From: Pilaira anomala
Lineage: Eukaryota > Mucoromycota > Mucoromycetes > Mucorales > Mucoraceae
NCBI GenBank assembly: GCA_025716855.1
Contig: JAIXMQ010000100.1
Location: 1-64,000 of the forward strand
DNA: 64,000 nucleotides
Reading direction: 5' to 3'
In this document: one piece after another, positions 24,592 to 37,454 of the stretch
Layout: each line of letters opens with the position of its first letter
How positions within the stretch are numbered: the first letter of the stretch is position 1
Notes under the pieces: model-generated
The model's database searches: none
What the model was told of the DNA's origin: nothing
The model's input: only the letters and a program-made list of their open reading frames with translations
Translations under genes and position numbers: made by a program

Positions 24592-27500
24592 TTAAAGAAC
24601 ATAATCTAATTCAGTTCGTTGATAATGATTACGTTCGTCATCTTCCAATCTTGGATAAAATGGTACAAGAGCGTCTTGACTACCGATATATAATGTGTTG
24701 TAAATTTTCCAATAGACTTCACGTACCTTTCTTGCTGGATGGAATAAGCCTTGCAATGTGTATTGAAGAATAGTAGCAGGACCCAGTGCAACACGAAGAC
24801 CTTCAATTGCTTCCATAACCGCGTTAATAACGTGAGGACTAGAAAAAAAAAGGAACCAATTTAGTTATAACTATATAAAAGACACTTTTTTTTTGTTTTC
24901 TTACCTTGTCTCGAAAATGTTAGGCCATATATAGTTGAGTAAATGTCGAAGTGGATCTTCACAGCCAAGACCAACAACGCCTAATGCCATATGTTTGATT
25001 GTAGTACATGCAGTTTGTCTATGGACAAGATCACGATCCATCAAAGCATCTTCCAAAAGAGGAGCGACAGCGTTAATATAATCTTTACCCATTTCACCAA
25101 CATATTCAAAAATGAACGACAGTGATTTCAAGACACCATTTTGTACATTTAATTCGGGTACTCTGTATTCATTCATAAGTGCCGGTAAAACAGTAAAAGG
25201 AGCACAAGTTTCAGCAACAATGGCAATAGCAACCGTTGTACAAACACGATTTTGACGTTCTTGTACCTTTAAATTATTCAATAAAGTAGCTAATACATCT
25301 TGGGGACCAATAGCCTTTGCAATATAACCAAATGTATTGACTGAAGCACGACGAATACCCTTCTTATGGGCCTTTAAAAGATCCAATAATTCAAAGCAAA
25401 CACGCATCCACTCACGAGCAGAAACATATTCTGCACCACGATCTGCAATACGACCAACTAAATCAATACAATTCTCTTGCACCTTTTCATGTCGATTACG
25501 TAAAATAGGTGTCAAACGAGGTAAAAGATCTTTAATAGGTGGTGTCATACTAGCCATACCAATGACATTAACAATACCTTTTAAGGCACCCAAGATAGAA
25601 CCTAATACTTCGGGATATTCTTCACCAAGATATTCATAAAGAATTTGACCCAATTGACTCATCAACTTCTCTTCACCACAACTCTTCATGACAACAGCAA
25701 TACGAGAAATTAAATCAGCAGCTTGTTGACGTACTTTAGCAGACTTGTTATTTAAACGCCAAAGAATGGTATAACAGATTTGTTGCAAATAAGGTTTAAT
25801 ACGCATACCAAGTGCATTTACAACAGTACCAAAACCATTCAACATGACAATATCTTCTACTGTTTGTTCTTGGAAAGCATAAAGAATACCATCAATCAAG
25901 AGTTCTTCCAAACGTGGATCAATATCCGCTGCACCCAAATTAGAAACTACTTTTTCAATTGTTTCCATCACCATTTTACGATAAGGTTCACTTTCATCCT
26001 TCAAGTCATTCACAATACGACTTACGATTTCAGAGACGCCCACCTTATTTGCTAATTCAACTGTTGTTTCAACTACTTGCTTATAGTTACGACGATCTAA
26101 AGCCATACGGCGCACCCAGAAGTGTTTAAAGAACTCGGGCAAGATCTCTTCCTTGATATAACTAGGTTGTACACCATCTGTTGCAGCACATTGCTTTACA
26201 ACCTTTAATACAATTTTCTTCATCTCTTCATCAGGTGATTGAAATTCACGAATTAAAATAACCATAACTTCCTTCGTATAATAATTGGCATATTCATCAT
26301 CCATCAATGGAATAATGTATCCAATAGCCTTTAAGAAAGCAGCTAATCCTTTACCACGATGTTTACGAATACCAGTCCAAAGAGGTTTCAAGACAGAATC
26401 AAATGATTCAATACCATAAGGTGCTGCTGCTTCGGCTAATGCTGCAATAGCTAAAGCAGTAATTGTACGTACCTTTTGTTGATCATCTTCTAAACCATGA
26501 CCAATAGCTTCTACCAAGTTTTTGAGATGAGGTAAAACAGCACAACCTAAGAGAATAGCAATTTGTTGTACGATCTTAATACCAGTATGACGTGCTTGCC
26601 ATGATTTCTTTGATCTACAAACAGCCTTTAAAAATGGTAAAAGAGCTGGAATACCAAGTGCAGAAGCGACAACAGAGAAAGCACGAGCAGTGGTATTACG
26701 TACATACTCATCTGCATGATCAATATCAGGACGCATGGTAGTAATCATAGTAGGAAGACCGGCTGCCTTTGATAAATTTGAGATAATTTCACGACCTTCT
26801 ACACGAGCATAATAATCTTCATCAATCAATAAAGGTTCAATGACAACCAAAATTTTGTGTACAAAGGGACGTACAAGATCATCCAATTTATAAAGAATAC
26901 GATCAATAACTTTAACCAATAAATGTCTTTCTTGATCTTCCAAAGTAGGTGACATCAATAAAGGTAAAATTTGATTAAACAAAGGTCCAGGACCGAAATC
27001 ACGAGCCTTATCCGTAATATGACGGAGCGCACCTTTACGCATAGGTGGTGTACCATTCTTGATCTTTAATAATAATCTCATAATCTTTCTTTCTTTCAAT
27101 TCATCCATAGACATTGCTCCTTCATCTTTTTCATCCAAGAGTTTACCGAAATGTTGCATATCTTCTTCTTTAAAGAAGGGTAAAGCACCTACACCGGGAA
27201 TCTCAGAGGGTAAGTCTAATGCTACAACTTGTCTTTGTTCATCGTGCATCACAAATCCTGTATCTCCCATAGGTGTAGGTGTTGCTGTCAATTTACGTGC
27301 AGGAGTACGAATAGGTTCATAACCAGCAGGTGGGTCAAGGATCTTATAACCGGTAGCTGGAAACATACTATCTAATTCTTCATCAGAAAGAGGTCGGTTA
27401 CGTGAATCTAATTCACGTTCCCAACGCATGGCATTGGTTGCTTCTGGTGTCATGTTTGGGTTAGGTGTCATCATACCCATACCACCTACAGGTGTAGCCA

Positions 27501-28382
27501 TCAAAGTATCAACGCCTGGTGTACCAGCGACTGGTGTAGCGTCCCAACGAGACCTCTTTGTAGTTCCTTTAGGTGTAGCTTCGACATCCCATTCGGAGGT
27601 AGAACGTACAGGAGTAGCATCAGGATCGTTACTACGAACAGGGGTAGCGTCCCATCTGGATCGTTTTGCATTGCCAACAGGAGTGGCATCAACATTTTGA
27701 GAAACAGGTGTAGCAACATCCCATCTTCTCTTCTTTCTTGTGGCAGTTGGTGTTTCTTCCACTTGAACTTGTGCGCGTACACCTGTTTCAGCTTCTTCTT
27801 TTTTCTTTTGTGCAATAATAGCCAAGACTCTTTGCTCTTCACGCTCTAATTCAGCTTGACGAGCTACTTCTGAATAAGATCGTGATTCAGTATCGTCGTT
27901 GGTTTCACTGAAAGCATCTTTTCTACTGGGTGAAAGCATACGGTTGAATCGACGTTGTTGGTACTCATCCTGTCTACCGGCAATAGTACGTTCACGCATA
28001 GTTGAGGCAAATGGGTCATGACTATCTGAACCCTCTGTTGCTTCATTCAAAATATCCTTAGATGCTGTGTATGAATTGAGTTTACGTTTGGTCTCTTGAT
28101 ACACTTCATCGTCTTCGTCTTCTTCATCGTTTAAAGTGGTGGAGTACCCGGCAAATTTGTCGGTGGTGTAAAGATCGGTATCGTATGAGACACCTTCCAT
28201 ACTGGCATGTTTTTCATTGTCCAAAATGGCTTTACTAATATCTTTGTCTGTAATAATAGCACGTTTTGCTTGTGCCGCTTTGATCTCGTTTTCAATATCT
28301 ATTTTATTTGTTTGTTTATAAGACAAGTATGAGTTTTTATTCTCTGTTATTTTTGATAAAAAAACAACTTACCGTCTCCCAT
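24592..28382 (-). CDS. Splicing factor SF3B1 (Hsh155/Prp10), U2 snRNP
   Basis: Largest subunit of SF3b, which clamps the U2 snRNA-branch point duplex during spliceosome assembly. The first exon is only 10 nt (28382-28373, ATG GGA GAC G); it joins at 28298 to give [16 protein letters not shown]. The main exon runs 28298-24905 and the last 24838-24592, about 1216 residues in all. The N-terminal region holds several RWDATP/WDxATP repeats (about 200-290), which in other SF3B1 proteins bind U2AF-homology-motif partners and are phosphorylated. Then come about 20 HEAT repeats (about 420-1200), ending [12 protein letters not shown]. The stretch [20 protein letters not shown] contains the lysine equivalent to human K700, a cancer hot spot, here wild type. 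Human SF3B1 has 1304 residues; the difference is in the N-terminal region. It is highly conserved, so the call is secure. Confidence 0.97.
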
Positions 28383-28736
28383 TTTAAAAACTAGAAAAAA
28401 TAAAAATAAAAAAAGATAACTAGAAAAAAAAATAAAAGAGGCGCAGAAATAAACCCTTTCACACACACTCACTCATTTAACGCACACACAATGTGACGTA
28501 TTAATACAGTTAAAAGTCAGAGTAATAGCTCAAATTGACAACTCGCTGTCAGATGACTTCTGATCTATGATGTTCATCAAATGTAGATAAAACAACTTGT
28601 CAGAAAAGCAACTTATCAGAAAAGCCCATTAATGATTTTTGAATGTTTTTTTTTTATTATGAACGAAAACGATATAACGAAGAGAAAAAAAAAAGAATTA
28701 ATTATTTTTTAAGAAAAAAAAAGAAAATTAGAGAAC
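28383..28736. other. Gap between SF3B1 start and eIF4E stop
   Basis: AT-rich DNA with no open frame. It holds the SF3B1 promoter and the eIF4E 3' region. A stretch near 28600 repeats 'aacttgtcagaaaagc' almost twice in tandem (28590-28625). Confidence 0.5.
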
Positions 28737-29679
28737 TTAAGCTTCGGCTTGAACAGCACCTTCAGCATTGACAGTTCCATCAGTCTCACCTTCAGCAACA
28801 ATAGCAGCGGACTCAGAACCGACAGCGGCAGCATTGTTCTCTTCAAGAGAGGCAGCAGCTAAAGCAGCAGCGACCTTAGCAGGGGATTCACCATGAGCAG
28901 TGAATTCGATAGGAATATCTTCAGCGAGGTTAAGAGCCTTTCTAAGTTCTTGACTAAAGTAATGATAAATTACCGTTAATATAACTCATGTCTCTATATC
29001 CTCTTCTATCTGTTTGTACCTGATCTTTTCAATCTTTTCCTCGTCGTCAGAAGTCTTTACCCACAAAGCAAGTCTATAGAATGACTTACGAACAGAAATA
29101 ACAGCACCACAAATCTCTTCATCGGTAGCTAATTGTTCTCCAATGACAGCTAAAAGCTATTGTAATAAAAAATTTCCTTTGATCGATTAATACAAAAAAA
29201 AATTTTTTTTTTCTCCATTGTTTAAATACATTACAAGATACATCCAGTATTCGTTAATAGCTTCACCAGCTTTGTTCTTAGGGAATTGAATACCGAACTT
29301 TCCACCTTCAGCATTTGACTCGTCTTCCCATTCAGGACGAATACCTTGCTTGAAAAGGTGATAGTTTGAGCTAGGACCTAAATGGTTTACCTTTGCAATA
29401 TTGTTGAAGGTGCTTTTTTTTTTTACAAGTGTTAATATGAAAACTAACACGATCTCTCAAACGTTCAAGTTCTTTTCGTTTTTTTTTTTACCTCCAGAAA
29501 TCTTCAACAGTATCAACAGAGATGATTTCTTTCAAATTATCTGCCCATGATTGAGCACTGGCCTTTTTTCCTGGGTTATCAAACCATAAAGTCCAGGTGT
29601 TTTGAAGAGGGTGTTTGACAGAGTAATCAATAGTTTTGGTTAATTCCATAACTTCGGGAGAACGTGCAGCAGCGGCCAT
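28737..29679 (-). CDS. Translation initiation factor eIF4E (mRNA cap-binding)
   Basis: Binds the m7G cap of mRNA in the cytoplasm and recruits eIF4G. Four exons (29679-29492, 29412-29235, 29156-29020, 28953-28737) give about 239 residues. The cap-slot features are present: HPLQNTWTLWFDNP (first cap-stacking Trp region), TVEDFWSTFNNI, YHLFKQGIRPEWEDE with the second stacking Trp and the Glu that reads the guanine, and AVISVRKSFYRLALWVKTSD with basic residues for the phosphates. After the core, a low-complexity Ala/Glu-rich tail of about 60 residues is extra to the usual length (about 210). It starts 509 bp from the start of eS7 on the other strand. Confidence 0.96.
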
Positions 29680-29809
29680 TTTGAAACTTTATAAATAATA
29701 ATGAATAAGAGTTGCTGTTTATTTTATTTATATTCTATAAAAAAAAAACCTACAATATATCTAAGCTACCCTTTCGTAAAAGAAACCTGTATTCATTTGA
29801 GTCAACAAG

Positions 29810-29846
<37 letters not shown>

Positions 29847-30188
29847 TTTAAATTCCCGCCCGCGCAAGCTTTTGTGTGGTGTATTCCCAAAAAAAAAAAA
29901 AGTGGCGGGCGGAAAGAGCAGAGGAGAGGAGTAACAGAAAATAGGTGTCAAGCAAAGCGAACTGTAAGTACTTTCTCTTTTTTCCGGGTCCTTAAAACGT
30001 ATGTATTGAAACCATAACAAAAGAGAGTGTGTGTATATTTTAGAAAACGAAAAAGAGAATAGATTGATGGAAAAAAGAAGAGGGAATGAGATGGATGGAT
30101 GATGGATACGATTTTTTTTTAGACTGGATGATTGACTTTTTTTTTTTTTTTTTTTTTCCTTCTTTTTGGTTTTAGTTATCAGACGACA
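29680..30188. promoter_or_regulatory. Divergent promoter between eIF4E and ribosomal protein eS7
   Basis: The two starts face away from each other across 509 bp. The interval holds an A32 run (29813-29844), a second A12 run (29889-29900), CT-rich pyrimidine tracts near both starts, and a T22 run (30137-30157) just ahead of the eS7 start. Long poly(dA:dT) tracts exclude nucleosomes and are common in ribosomal-protein promoters. Shared control of the two translation genes is inference. Confidence 0.55.
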
Positions 30189-30897
30189 ATGGCTTCGCAC
30201 AAGATTCAAAAGGCCAATGGTGCCGCTCCTGCTGACGAGACTGAACTCTCCATCGCTCAAGCTCTCGTTGACTTACAATCTAGCATTCCCGAACTTAAGC
30301 AATTGTACATTACTGCTGCTAAGGAAGTAAGGACTTTATGGCTGTTTGCAAAAAAAAAAAAAGTAACCATGGAGACTCATTATTATTTTATTTACAGGTC
30401 GAGCTCGGTGCCGGTAAGAAGGCTATTGTCATTTTCGTTCCCGTTCCTTTGGTCAAGAGCTTCAACAAGATTCAACAAAAGTAAGTATTTAGAATTACTA
30501 GAGAAAGGCAAAAAAAAAAAAAACATAAACTAATGAACTGAATAGGCTCACTCGTGAACTCGAAAAGAAGTTCTCTGACCGTCATGTTGTCTTCGTTGCT
30601 CAACGTCGTATCTTACCTGTTCCTACCCGTCGTAACACCGGTAAGCAACCTCGTCCCAGATCTCGTACTTTGAGTGCTGTCCACGATGCCATTTTGGACG
30701 ATCTCGTTTTCCCTACTGAGATCATTGGTAAGAGACTCCGCCAAAAGGTTGATGGTTCCAAGACCCTCAAGGTCTTCCTCGATGCCAAGGATGCTACTTC
30801 TCTTGAGTACAAGATTGATTCTTTCTCTGCCATCTACAAGAAGCTTACTGGCAAGGAAGTTGTCTTTGAGTTCCCCGCTAACGCTGATCTTTTCTAA
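30189..30897 (+). CDS. Ribosomal protein eS7 (40S subunit)
   Basis: Eukaryote-specific protein of the small ribosomal subunit. Three exons (30189-30326, 30398-30480, 30546-30897) encode about 190 residues, the normal family length. It is recognised by [62 protein letters not shown] and the end of the protein ([11 protein letters not shown]). The codon use is strongly biased towards C-ending codons (TTC, GTC, AAG), unlike most neighbours, as expected for a highly expressed gene. Introns are short and phase-consistent. Confidence 0.97.
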
Positions 30898-31442
30898 ATC
30901 ACCTTTTTTTTTGAAAAAAAATTAAAAAACTTTCATCTTTTTAAAAAACTGATTTTATCTTTCAAAAATAAAAAGTATGTAAACTTGTCGTAGAAACAAA
31001 AACAAAAAAAGGAGTGGAAAAAAAAAAAAAGTGAAAGGGAAAGAGAGAGAAAGAGTAAAATCGTGTCATTTTTCGCGCTTTGTTGTGTGTAGTATAAAAT
31101 GCGAGTGTTTTATGTTATTTCAACAAATCCTCCTGCTCCATTTTTAATTATTTATGAAGGGGAGTATGTCTAATTAGTATAGGAGATCAATCAATCTATT
31201 TTTACAACAACTATAGAATCAATGCAGGGAGAGAATAAAATAAAAGATATGCAATAATAGAGAATGATTTGTTGTTACAAAGACCAATAAGGGAAACTCA
31301 TCTCATGCAGACGTGTTACAGAGAACAGTCTCTGTCTCTCTTGTCTCTTTTTGTTTTAGGTTTAATTTTTTATTTTTATTTTTTTACCTTTTTCTTTTTT
31401 TCTCATCTCTTTTCAAAACAATAACAAAAACAAAAACTTTCA
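30898..31442. promoter_or_regulatory. Ras promoter and leader region
   Basis: No gene is visible. It holds pyrimidine-rich tracts (31331-31420) just before the Ras start and AT-rich sequence further up. No recognisable operator was seen. Confidence 0.4.
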
Positions 31443-32387
31443 ATGTCAAAAGCTTCGTTTCTTAGAGAGTAAATTACAAAAAATATCATATTAAAAAATA
31501 AACGCTGTTTAAACTGAGTTTCTTTTCTCTTTCTCTCTTTCTTTTTCTTTTCTTTTTTTTTATTTTTTTATTTTTTTTTTCAGGTACAAAATTGTTATTG
31601 TTGGTGGTGGTGGTAAGTTAGATGACGAATAAAAAAAAAAAAAAAAAAAAAAAAAAAGACTAAAAAGTTTAAACAATATTAGGTGTCGGTAAATCTGCGT
31701 TGACCATTCAATTCATTCAGTCTCACTTTGTCGACGAATATGATCCTACCATTGAAGGTAGTTTAAAAAAAAAAAAAATGAATAGTGTGTCAAATATATT
31801 ACGAAAAAACTCATGTATAAATTTAGATTCTTATCGTAAACAGTGTGTAATTGATGAAGAAACTGCTTTACTGGATGTATTAGATACTGCTGGTCAAGAA
31901 GAATACAGGTGAGATATATATATAAAGAGAGAGAGAGTGTGTGTGTGTGTGTGATTTTTACTTACAGAAATATTTTAAAAGTGCTATGAGAGAACAATAC
32001 ATGAGAAACGGAGAAGGTTTCGTATTAGTATATTCAATTACGTCTCGGTTATCATTTGAAGAAGTCAACACATTTTATCAACAAATTCGACGTGTAAAAG
32101 ATCGTGATTCATTTCCAATGGTATTAGTTGGAAACAAGTGTGATTTAGAATCAGATCGACAAGTATCAGGCCAAGAAGGTCGAGATTTAGCTAAAAGTTT
32201 TGGATGTCCTTTTAGTGAAACATCAGCAAAGCAACGTATCAGAGTCGATGATACTTTTTATGAGGTTGTACGAGAAATTCGTCGTATGAATAAAGAACAG
32301 GAAGGTAGATCAAGGGGAGGTCAAAGAGAAAATTTTGAAATGTCTGATACAAGAAATGATGGTTGTTGCGGTTGTATTTTGATGTAA
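31443..32387 (+). CDS. Ras GTPase with CaaX tail
   Basis: Small GTPase switch at the plasma membrane for growth, morphology and nutrient signals. Five exons (31443-31468, 31584-31612, 31683-31757, 31827-31908, 31982-32387) give about 205 residues. The start [23 protein letters not shown] contains the P-loop; position 12 is Gly (wild type). Switch I is YDPTIEDSY, with the effector residues present. Switch II is [17 protein letters not shown] with the catalytic Gln. NKCD and ETSAK bind guanine. The tail is basic and Gly-rich, ending CCGCILM: a CILM CaaX box for prenylation with upstream cysteines for palmitoylation. The acceptor for exon 5 is the AG at 31980-31981; using the earlier AG would shift the frame. 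The first two coding exons are only 26 and 29 nt. Confidence 0.95.
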
Positions 32388-32390
32388 TTT

Positions 32391-32392
<2 letters not shown>

Positions 32393-32437
<45 letters not shown>

Positions 32438-32515
32438 CTCTCTTATATATACTCTCTCTCACACACACGCACACACACACACACACACACTTTCTCTCTC
32501 TCTCTCTTTCAACCA
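32393..32515. repeat. (CT)n and (CA)n microsatellites
   Basis: A run of CT dinucleotides (about 32395-32438) is followed by CA dinucleotides (about 32459-32490) and another short CT run, directly after the Ras stop codon. They lie in the 3' untranslated region, if transcribed. Confidence 0.9.
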
Positions 32516-32643
32516 CACACTCTTTAATTATACTATTACTACTTATTAACTACTATTATTATTTATTATATACACAGGCATATAAATATAAAAAAAAAAT
32601 GTTAAAAAAAAATAAAGAGTTTTTTTCTTTTTTTTTTTTTTAG

Positions 32644-34418
32644 TCAGTCCGTAGGCTTGTTTCTAATACTTTTTTTGCGTGGTACGGATCCAAATAGGTT
32701 TTCCTTTTCTGTACCAAGTACAAATAAATGAGGAGGAGTGATTGATGGAAGATCTTGTTCTTCTTCTGGTAGATTACTGCTTTTATTATGTCGGGTATGA
32801 TTATTATTAGTGTTATCAACAATCGATGAATTCTCTGGTGATTTTTTCTTTGTTATTTCTGTTTCTAATTCTGAAGAAACTTTTCTATCCACTTCAGAAC
32901 AATCAAATCCTATAAATGAGGGCTTTCGTTTTTTATCTTCTATCAATGTATGTTCTATCCAAAAAGACGAGGGATGCGCAGATGTGTTTTGACTGATTTC
33001 ATTCTTACCTGATGTTGACGCAGGAGTTACTATGGAAGGAACTGAATGACCTGAAAAAAAAACTTATAGTAGTATGAGCCACCTTAGTATATGTACTGCA
33101 GACAATAAAATATGTGTTTACTACTACTATTATATACCTTCGTCATTTCCAGTAAATTTTATTGATTGTCTTCTTTTTTCATGGTCCCTAGTATCAATTT
33201 CTTCATCTAATATAAACATAGGGTCCTCTAACCATGAACCAGTACTTTTAGAAGAAGGTAATGTCATGTTTGTATCGTGCGTCAATGCAGCCGTAAGTGG
33301 GTGCAAGTTATGTTGATTAGGAGGAGAAACAAGGGAAGACCTTCTTTGGAACGGAGGTAACTCGTTTATTGGCCCTAAAGGTTCTTTTCGTGTATTTTCA
33401 ATAGGACCTTCAACACTAAATTTTCGATTATTATTATTACTGCTTGTTAATAAATCAAGTATCGATGACTTTCTTCGTTGTTGTAATTGGTCTACATTTT
33501 GAAGTAATCGTTTCTCTTCTCGGATTGTATTGGCAATTACTTTCATCGTTTGCCACAAGATTGTACCATCGTACAGGGCCTTTTCTTTTTCTCTCCTCAG
33601 TAAAATATGTTGCTCTTGTTTATATGCCTCGATTCGTTTTTCGGTTGCGTCTTCTAGCTCCAGTAAAGATTGTTTTAATATGCGTTGTACTTGCTTTTGT
33701 TGAGAAATTAAGACGCCTTTTGGTGATAAATCAGGGTTAGTATGATAAAACAAATAGATATCTCCCCCCTTTTTTTTTTAACTTGTTTTTGCTAACCTTC
33801 ATCTTTCTCAAGAGATGCATGATTCACAGGTAAATCAGGGTTTAAAATGATATGAAATGTATTTGAATAAGTCGTTTTTTTCTGTAATTTTTCAATCTCT
33901 TTTCCAAACTAAATTGAGTACATATACATATTAAAAATATGAATAATTTAAAAATAAAAAAAAAAACAAGTATATTACAATTGCTCCTTGGTGAAGGATA
34001 ATATAATCCCCAATTCGACCGAGTGAAGAAAGATCGTTTGTAGTAGAGTCCAAGGATTTTATGCCTAGATTATTCTTGACAGAATAAACATCGCCTGTAT
34101 TACAATTGTAACAACTGATCGTGGTCCAACTAGACGGATCTTGAACAGTGTAGTCATAATTTGTATGAATTAAACTTGTGTACTCCTACATTTTTTTTTT
34201 TTTTTTCTTGAGTATCAATTGTTCTTTTACGAAAAATAAAAACTTACAATTGTCACACCTTTTGCACCTAATTCAAATAACCATCCTGATATACCATATT
34301 CTGCTATTCGTACAAACTTCTCCCTCCTATACTTTTCATGCCCTTCCAAATAATATTTGTTGGCAAGATGAATTCGTATGTTAAGACATTGACACGCATA
34401 GATTACATGACCTGTCAT
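32644..34418 (-). CDS. Uncharacterised protein with paired cysteines and coiled coil
   Basis: Five exons (34418-34248, 34185-33979, 33908-33797, 33761-33138, 33050-32644) encode about 506 residues. The N-terminal part (about 1-165) begins MTGHVIYACQCLNIRI and holds a CxC pair (C9, C11) and a CxxC pair (C82, C85), with alternating beta-strand-like sequence between; this spacing would fit a small zinc fold such as the Mss4-like family, which is only a suggestion. A basic/acidic helical stretch (about 175-260, KQVQRILKQSLLELEDATEKRIEAYKQEQ) should form a coiled coil. The rest is low-complexity with two RRxS sites, possible PKA targets. I do not recognise the gene. Confidence 0.7.
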
Positions 34419-35811
34419 TTTATTATATTTTTGGATTTATAACAAAAAAAAGTCGTTCGAAATAAAACCAGAAAAATATATATATATATATATTTAATTT
34501 ATTTCAAGCAATGGTTTCAGATTTAAAAAAATGACAAAATTATGATGAGAACACTTCTTATTTGGGCGTATATAATGCTGTCTGTCATTTGTCAAGTATC
34601 AAATGAGATGAAAAAAAAAGACCTCATATTACTCGCTTTTTTTTTTCTTCTTCTATAATTAGTTTTATCAGATCATCAAGTCTGTAATCTAATTCAACTG
34701 AGGAGAGTGAAAGCTTAGGGTACGAGAGAGTCATCAATGCATGTACTCCTATATATACAAGGCGCACGGTTCAATCAGAGTGTCAATATAAAGTATTTTA
34801 GTATCATAGCGAGTTTAGAAAGTCTACTTTGAAATATCATATATGTATACACATAGCGTATATGATTTTCTTTTTTTTTTCAAATATCGATCTATCTAAT
34901 GTGTACTATATGATCTAAATGTCGATCTATGAAACAAATTTATTTACAAAATACTGATTACATGCGCGCCTTTAAAAACTCTCACACAATTTGCATATTT
35001 ATAATAAGCAGGAGTCTAAATGAGAGCAATATATCAGCAGGGGAGGGAGGGTAGTTAAAGCTGTTGAAGATAATTGATGAGGCATAAATATAACGGACCT
35101 GCCATTAACGCAAGAAAGTCACAAAATAGGGTCATTTTGTTGTTTACAAAGTAATCCATATGTATGCTCGATACTGTTTTTTTTTAATTAAATATGTCTT
35201 TTCAAGTATAATACACGTAATACATCAGTGAACTCATATCAACATTTTTGTTATATTTGGTAGATATCTGAATTGTATATTCTCTCTCCTCATCTCTTTT
35301 CGTTCTTTTGGTCGTTTACCTAATCGACATATGCTTGAATATAATATATTTAAAAAAATGGCATCGGACTCTTTCAATCTCTCTTATTATAAATGCTGAA
35401 AAAAGCAATGCATGAACTTGTTGTGATACTACTTATTTCCGCGCAATCCTGTACACTATTGCATTTTTTAAACGAAAAAAAAAAACAAAACTACTTGTTT
35501 TAACTTATTCAGTCGGACAATGCAATTCTAAATTTATAGAGAATCACCCATTTGCTGTCTTATATTACATATGTATGCCATGAAAAAAATGATACAATAA
35601 TGTAAATCATATACAGTGAACTCAAATATGTCATAGTTTTGTGTTTTTATTCCGAAAATTGAATAGCCGTGTTTTTTGTATGAGATTTATTGATGTCCCG
35701 CTTTCCTTTGTCGTTGTGTGTAAAGCTTGGCTTATGTTTTTAAGTTGCTTTTTTTTTTTTTTTACAATATTTATTTTAGCTAATACCAGTAAATAAAAAA
35801 GAATAGAAAAA
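34419..35811. other. Intergenic, two outward promoters
   Basis: AT-rich, with a TA-repeat at 34477-34494 and A/T homopolymers. No open frame looks coding. It holds the promoters of the divergent Cys-pair gene and ARP3. Confidence 0.5.
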
Positions 35812-37454
35812 ATGAGTAGATTGCCAGTTGTAGTTATGGATAATGGTACAGGGTAAGTGAGAATGGAGAGAAAGGACGCGTAAAAAAACAATATATATAT
35901 ATATAAAAGAAGTATACTGATAGAAATATATTTATATAAAGGTACACTAAACTTGGTTTTAGTGGAAACAATGAACCATCTTTTGTTTTCCCTACTGCCA
36001 TTTCCACACGAGAATCACCCTCCAGCACGGGCAGACCAGGCAAGCCTTCTTTTCTCAGTAACAATTTAGCTTCTAAGCGAGGTATTGAAGACCTTGACTT
36101 TTATATTGGAGATGAAGCACTTGCACATGCTAAAACCATGGCTTTAAACTATCCTATTCGTCATGGTCAAATTAGTAACTGGGATCATATGGAAAGATTT
36201 TGGGAACAATCCATCTTTAAATATTTGCGTTGTGAACCTGAAGACCATCATTTCCTTTTGGTAAAATTAAAGCAAGATGAAAAAAAAAAAATTGGTACTA
36301 ATACAAAATATTCATTTAGACTGAACCACCAATGAATTCTCCAGAGAATCGTGAAATGACAGCCGAAATTATGTTTGAGTCTTTTAACGTACAAGGTCTT
36401 TATATTGCCGTTCAAGCCGTTTTGGCTTTAGCAGCTTCTTGGACTTCGAGTAAAGTGAGTGAACAAACCTTGACCGGTACAGTTGTTGATTCTGGTGATG
36501 GTGTTACTCATGTTATTCCTGTTGTAAGTTATAATAAAGCAATTTTTTTTTTTGATGCAATGACAACTGAATATATATTTATATATATATAGGCTGAAGG
36601 TTACGTTATTGCTAGTTCCATCAAGAGTGTACCTATTGCAGGTAGTGATATCACCTCATTTGTTCAAAACTTACTTCGTGAACGTGGTGAGACCAACATT
36701 CCTCCCGAGGATTCTTTCCGTATTGCTCAAGCTATCAAGGAGGATTACAGTTATGTTTGTCCCGATATTGTCAAGGAATTCAAAAAATACGAACAAGAGC
36801 CTCAAAAATATTTTAAAAAATATGATGGTGTTCACTCTTTGACTGGCAAGGTTTGTTTAGATAGATCTAAAAGAAGAAAGAGTAAAAAAAAAAAAAAAAA
36901 AAAGACTTATATATAAATATATAGGAATATTCCGTCGATATTGGATTTGAACGTTTCCTTGCACCTGAAATCTTTTTTAACCCAGAAATTGCCAGTTCTG
37001 ATTTCTTGACACCTTTACCCGAGATTGTTGATACAGTGATTCAAACAAGTCCTATTGATGTTCGTAGAGGATTATATAAAAATATTGTTTTGTCTGGTGG
37101 ATCTACCATGTTTAAAGGATTCGATAAGAGACTTCAACGTGATATTAAGCGTACAGTTGATAGACGTATTCAACTTAGTGAAGCAACTAGTGGTTCTGAT
37201 ATGAAGGCAACACCTATGGAAGTAAATGTTATTTCTCACAAGAAGCAACGTCATGCTGTTTGGTTTGGTGGTAGTTTATTGGCTTCTACTGTAAGTTTTT
37301 TTTTTTTTTTTTATGAAGTTACTTTTTTATTCTAATTTTGATATATATATATATATAGGGTGAATTTTATAATTCTTGTCATACCAAGGCAGAATATGAT
37401 GAGTATGGACCAAGCATATGTCGTCATAACAGAGTCTTTGCCAGTCTCTTATAA
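35812..37454 (+). CDS. Actin-related protein 3 (ARP3)
   Basis: Subunit of the Arp2/3 complex, which nucleates branched actin at endocytic patches. Six exons (35812-35852, 35942-36260, 36320-36523, 36593-36850, 36925-37290, 37359-37454) encode about 427 residues, the usual length. It starts [23 protein letters not shown] (ATP-binding phosphate loop 1), and has an ARP3-type insert ([11 protein letters not shown]...[10 protein letters not shown]), [45 protein letters not shown] (phosphate loop 2), [18 protein letters not shown], and ends with the Arp3-like tail containing [11 protein letters not shown]. The introns contain ordinary GTAAGT donors and short A/T microsatellites before the acceptor. 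Confidence 0.96.

Noticed and set aside
27428..27700. Plus-strand frame over the SF3B1 N-terminus
   Set aside because: Antisense of the WDATP repeats; no independent support.
29802..30260. Minus-strand frame of about 150 residues with Phe runs
   Set aside because: It is made of homopolymers in the divergent promoter and overlaps the eS7 first exon.
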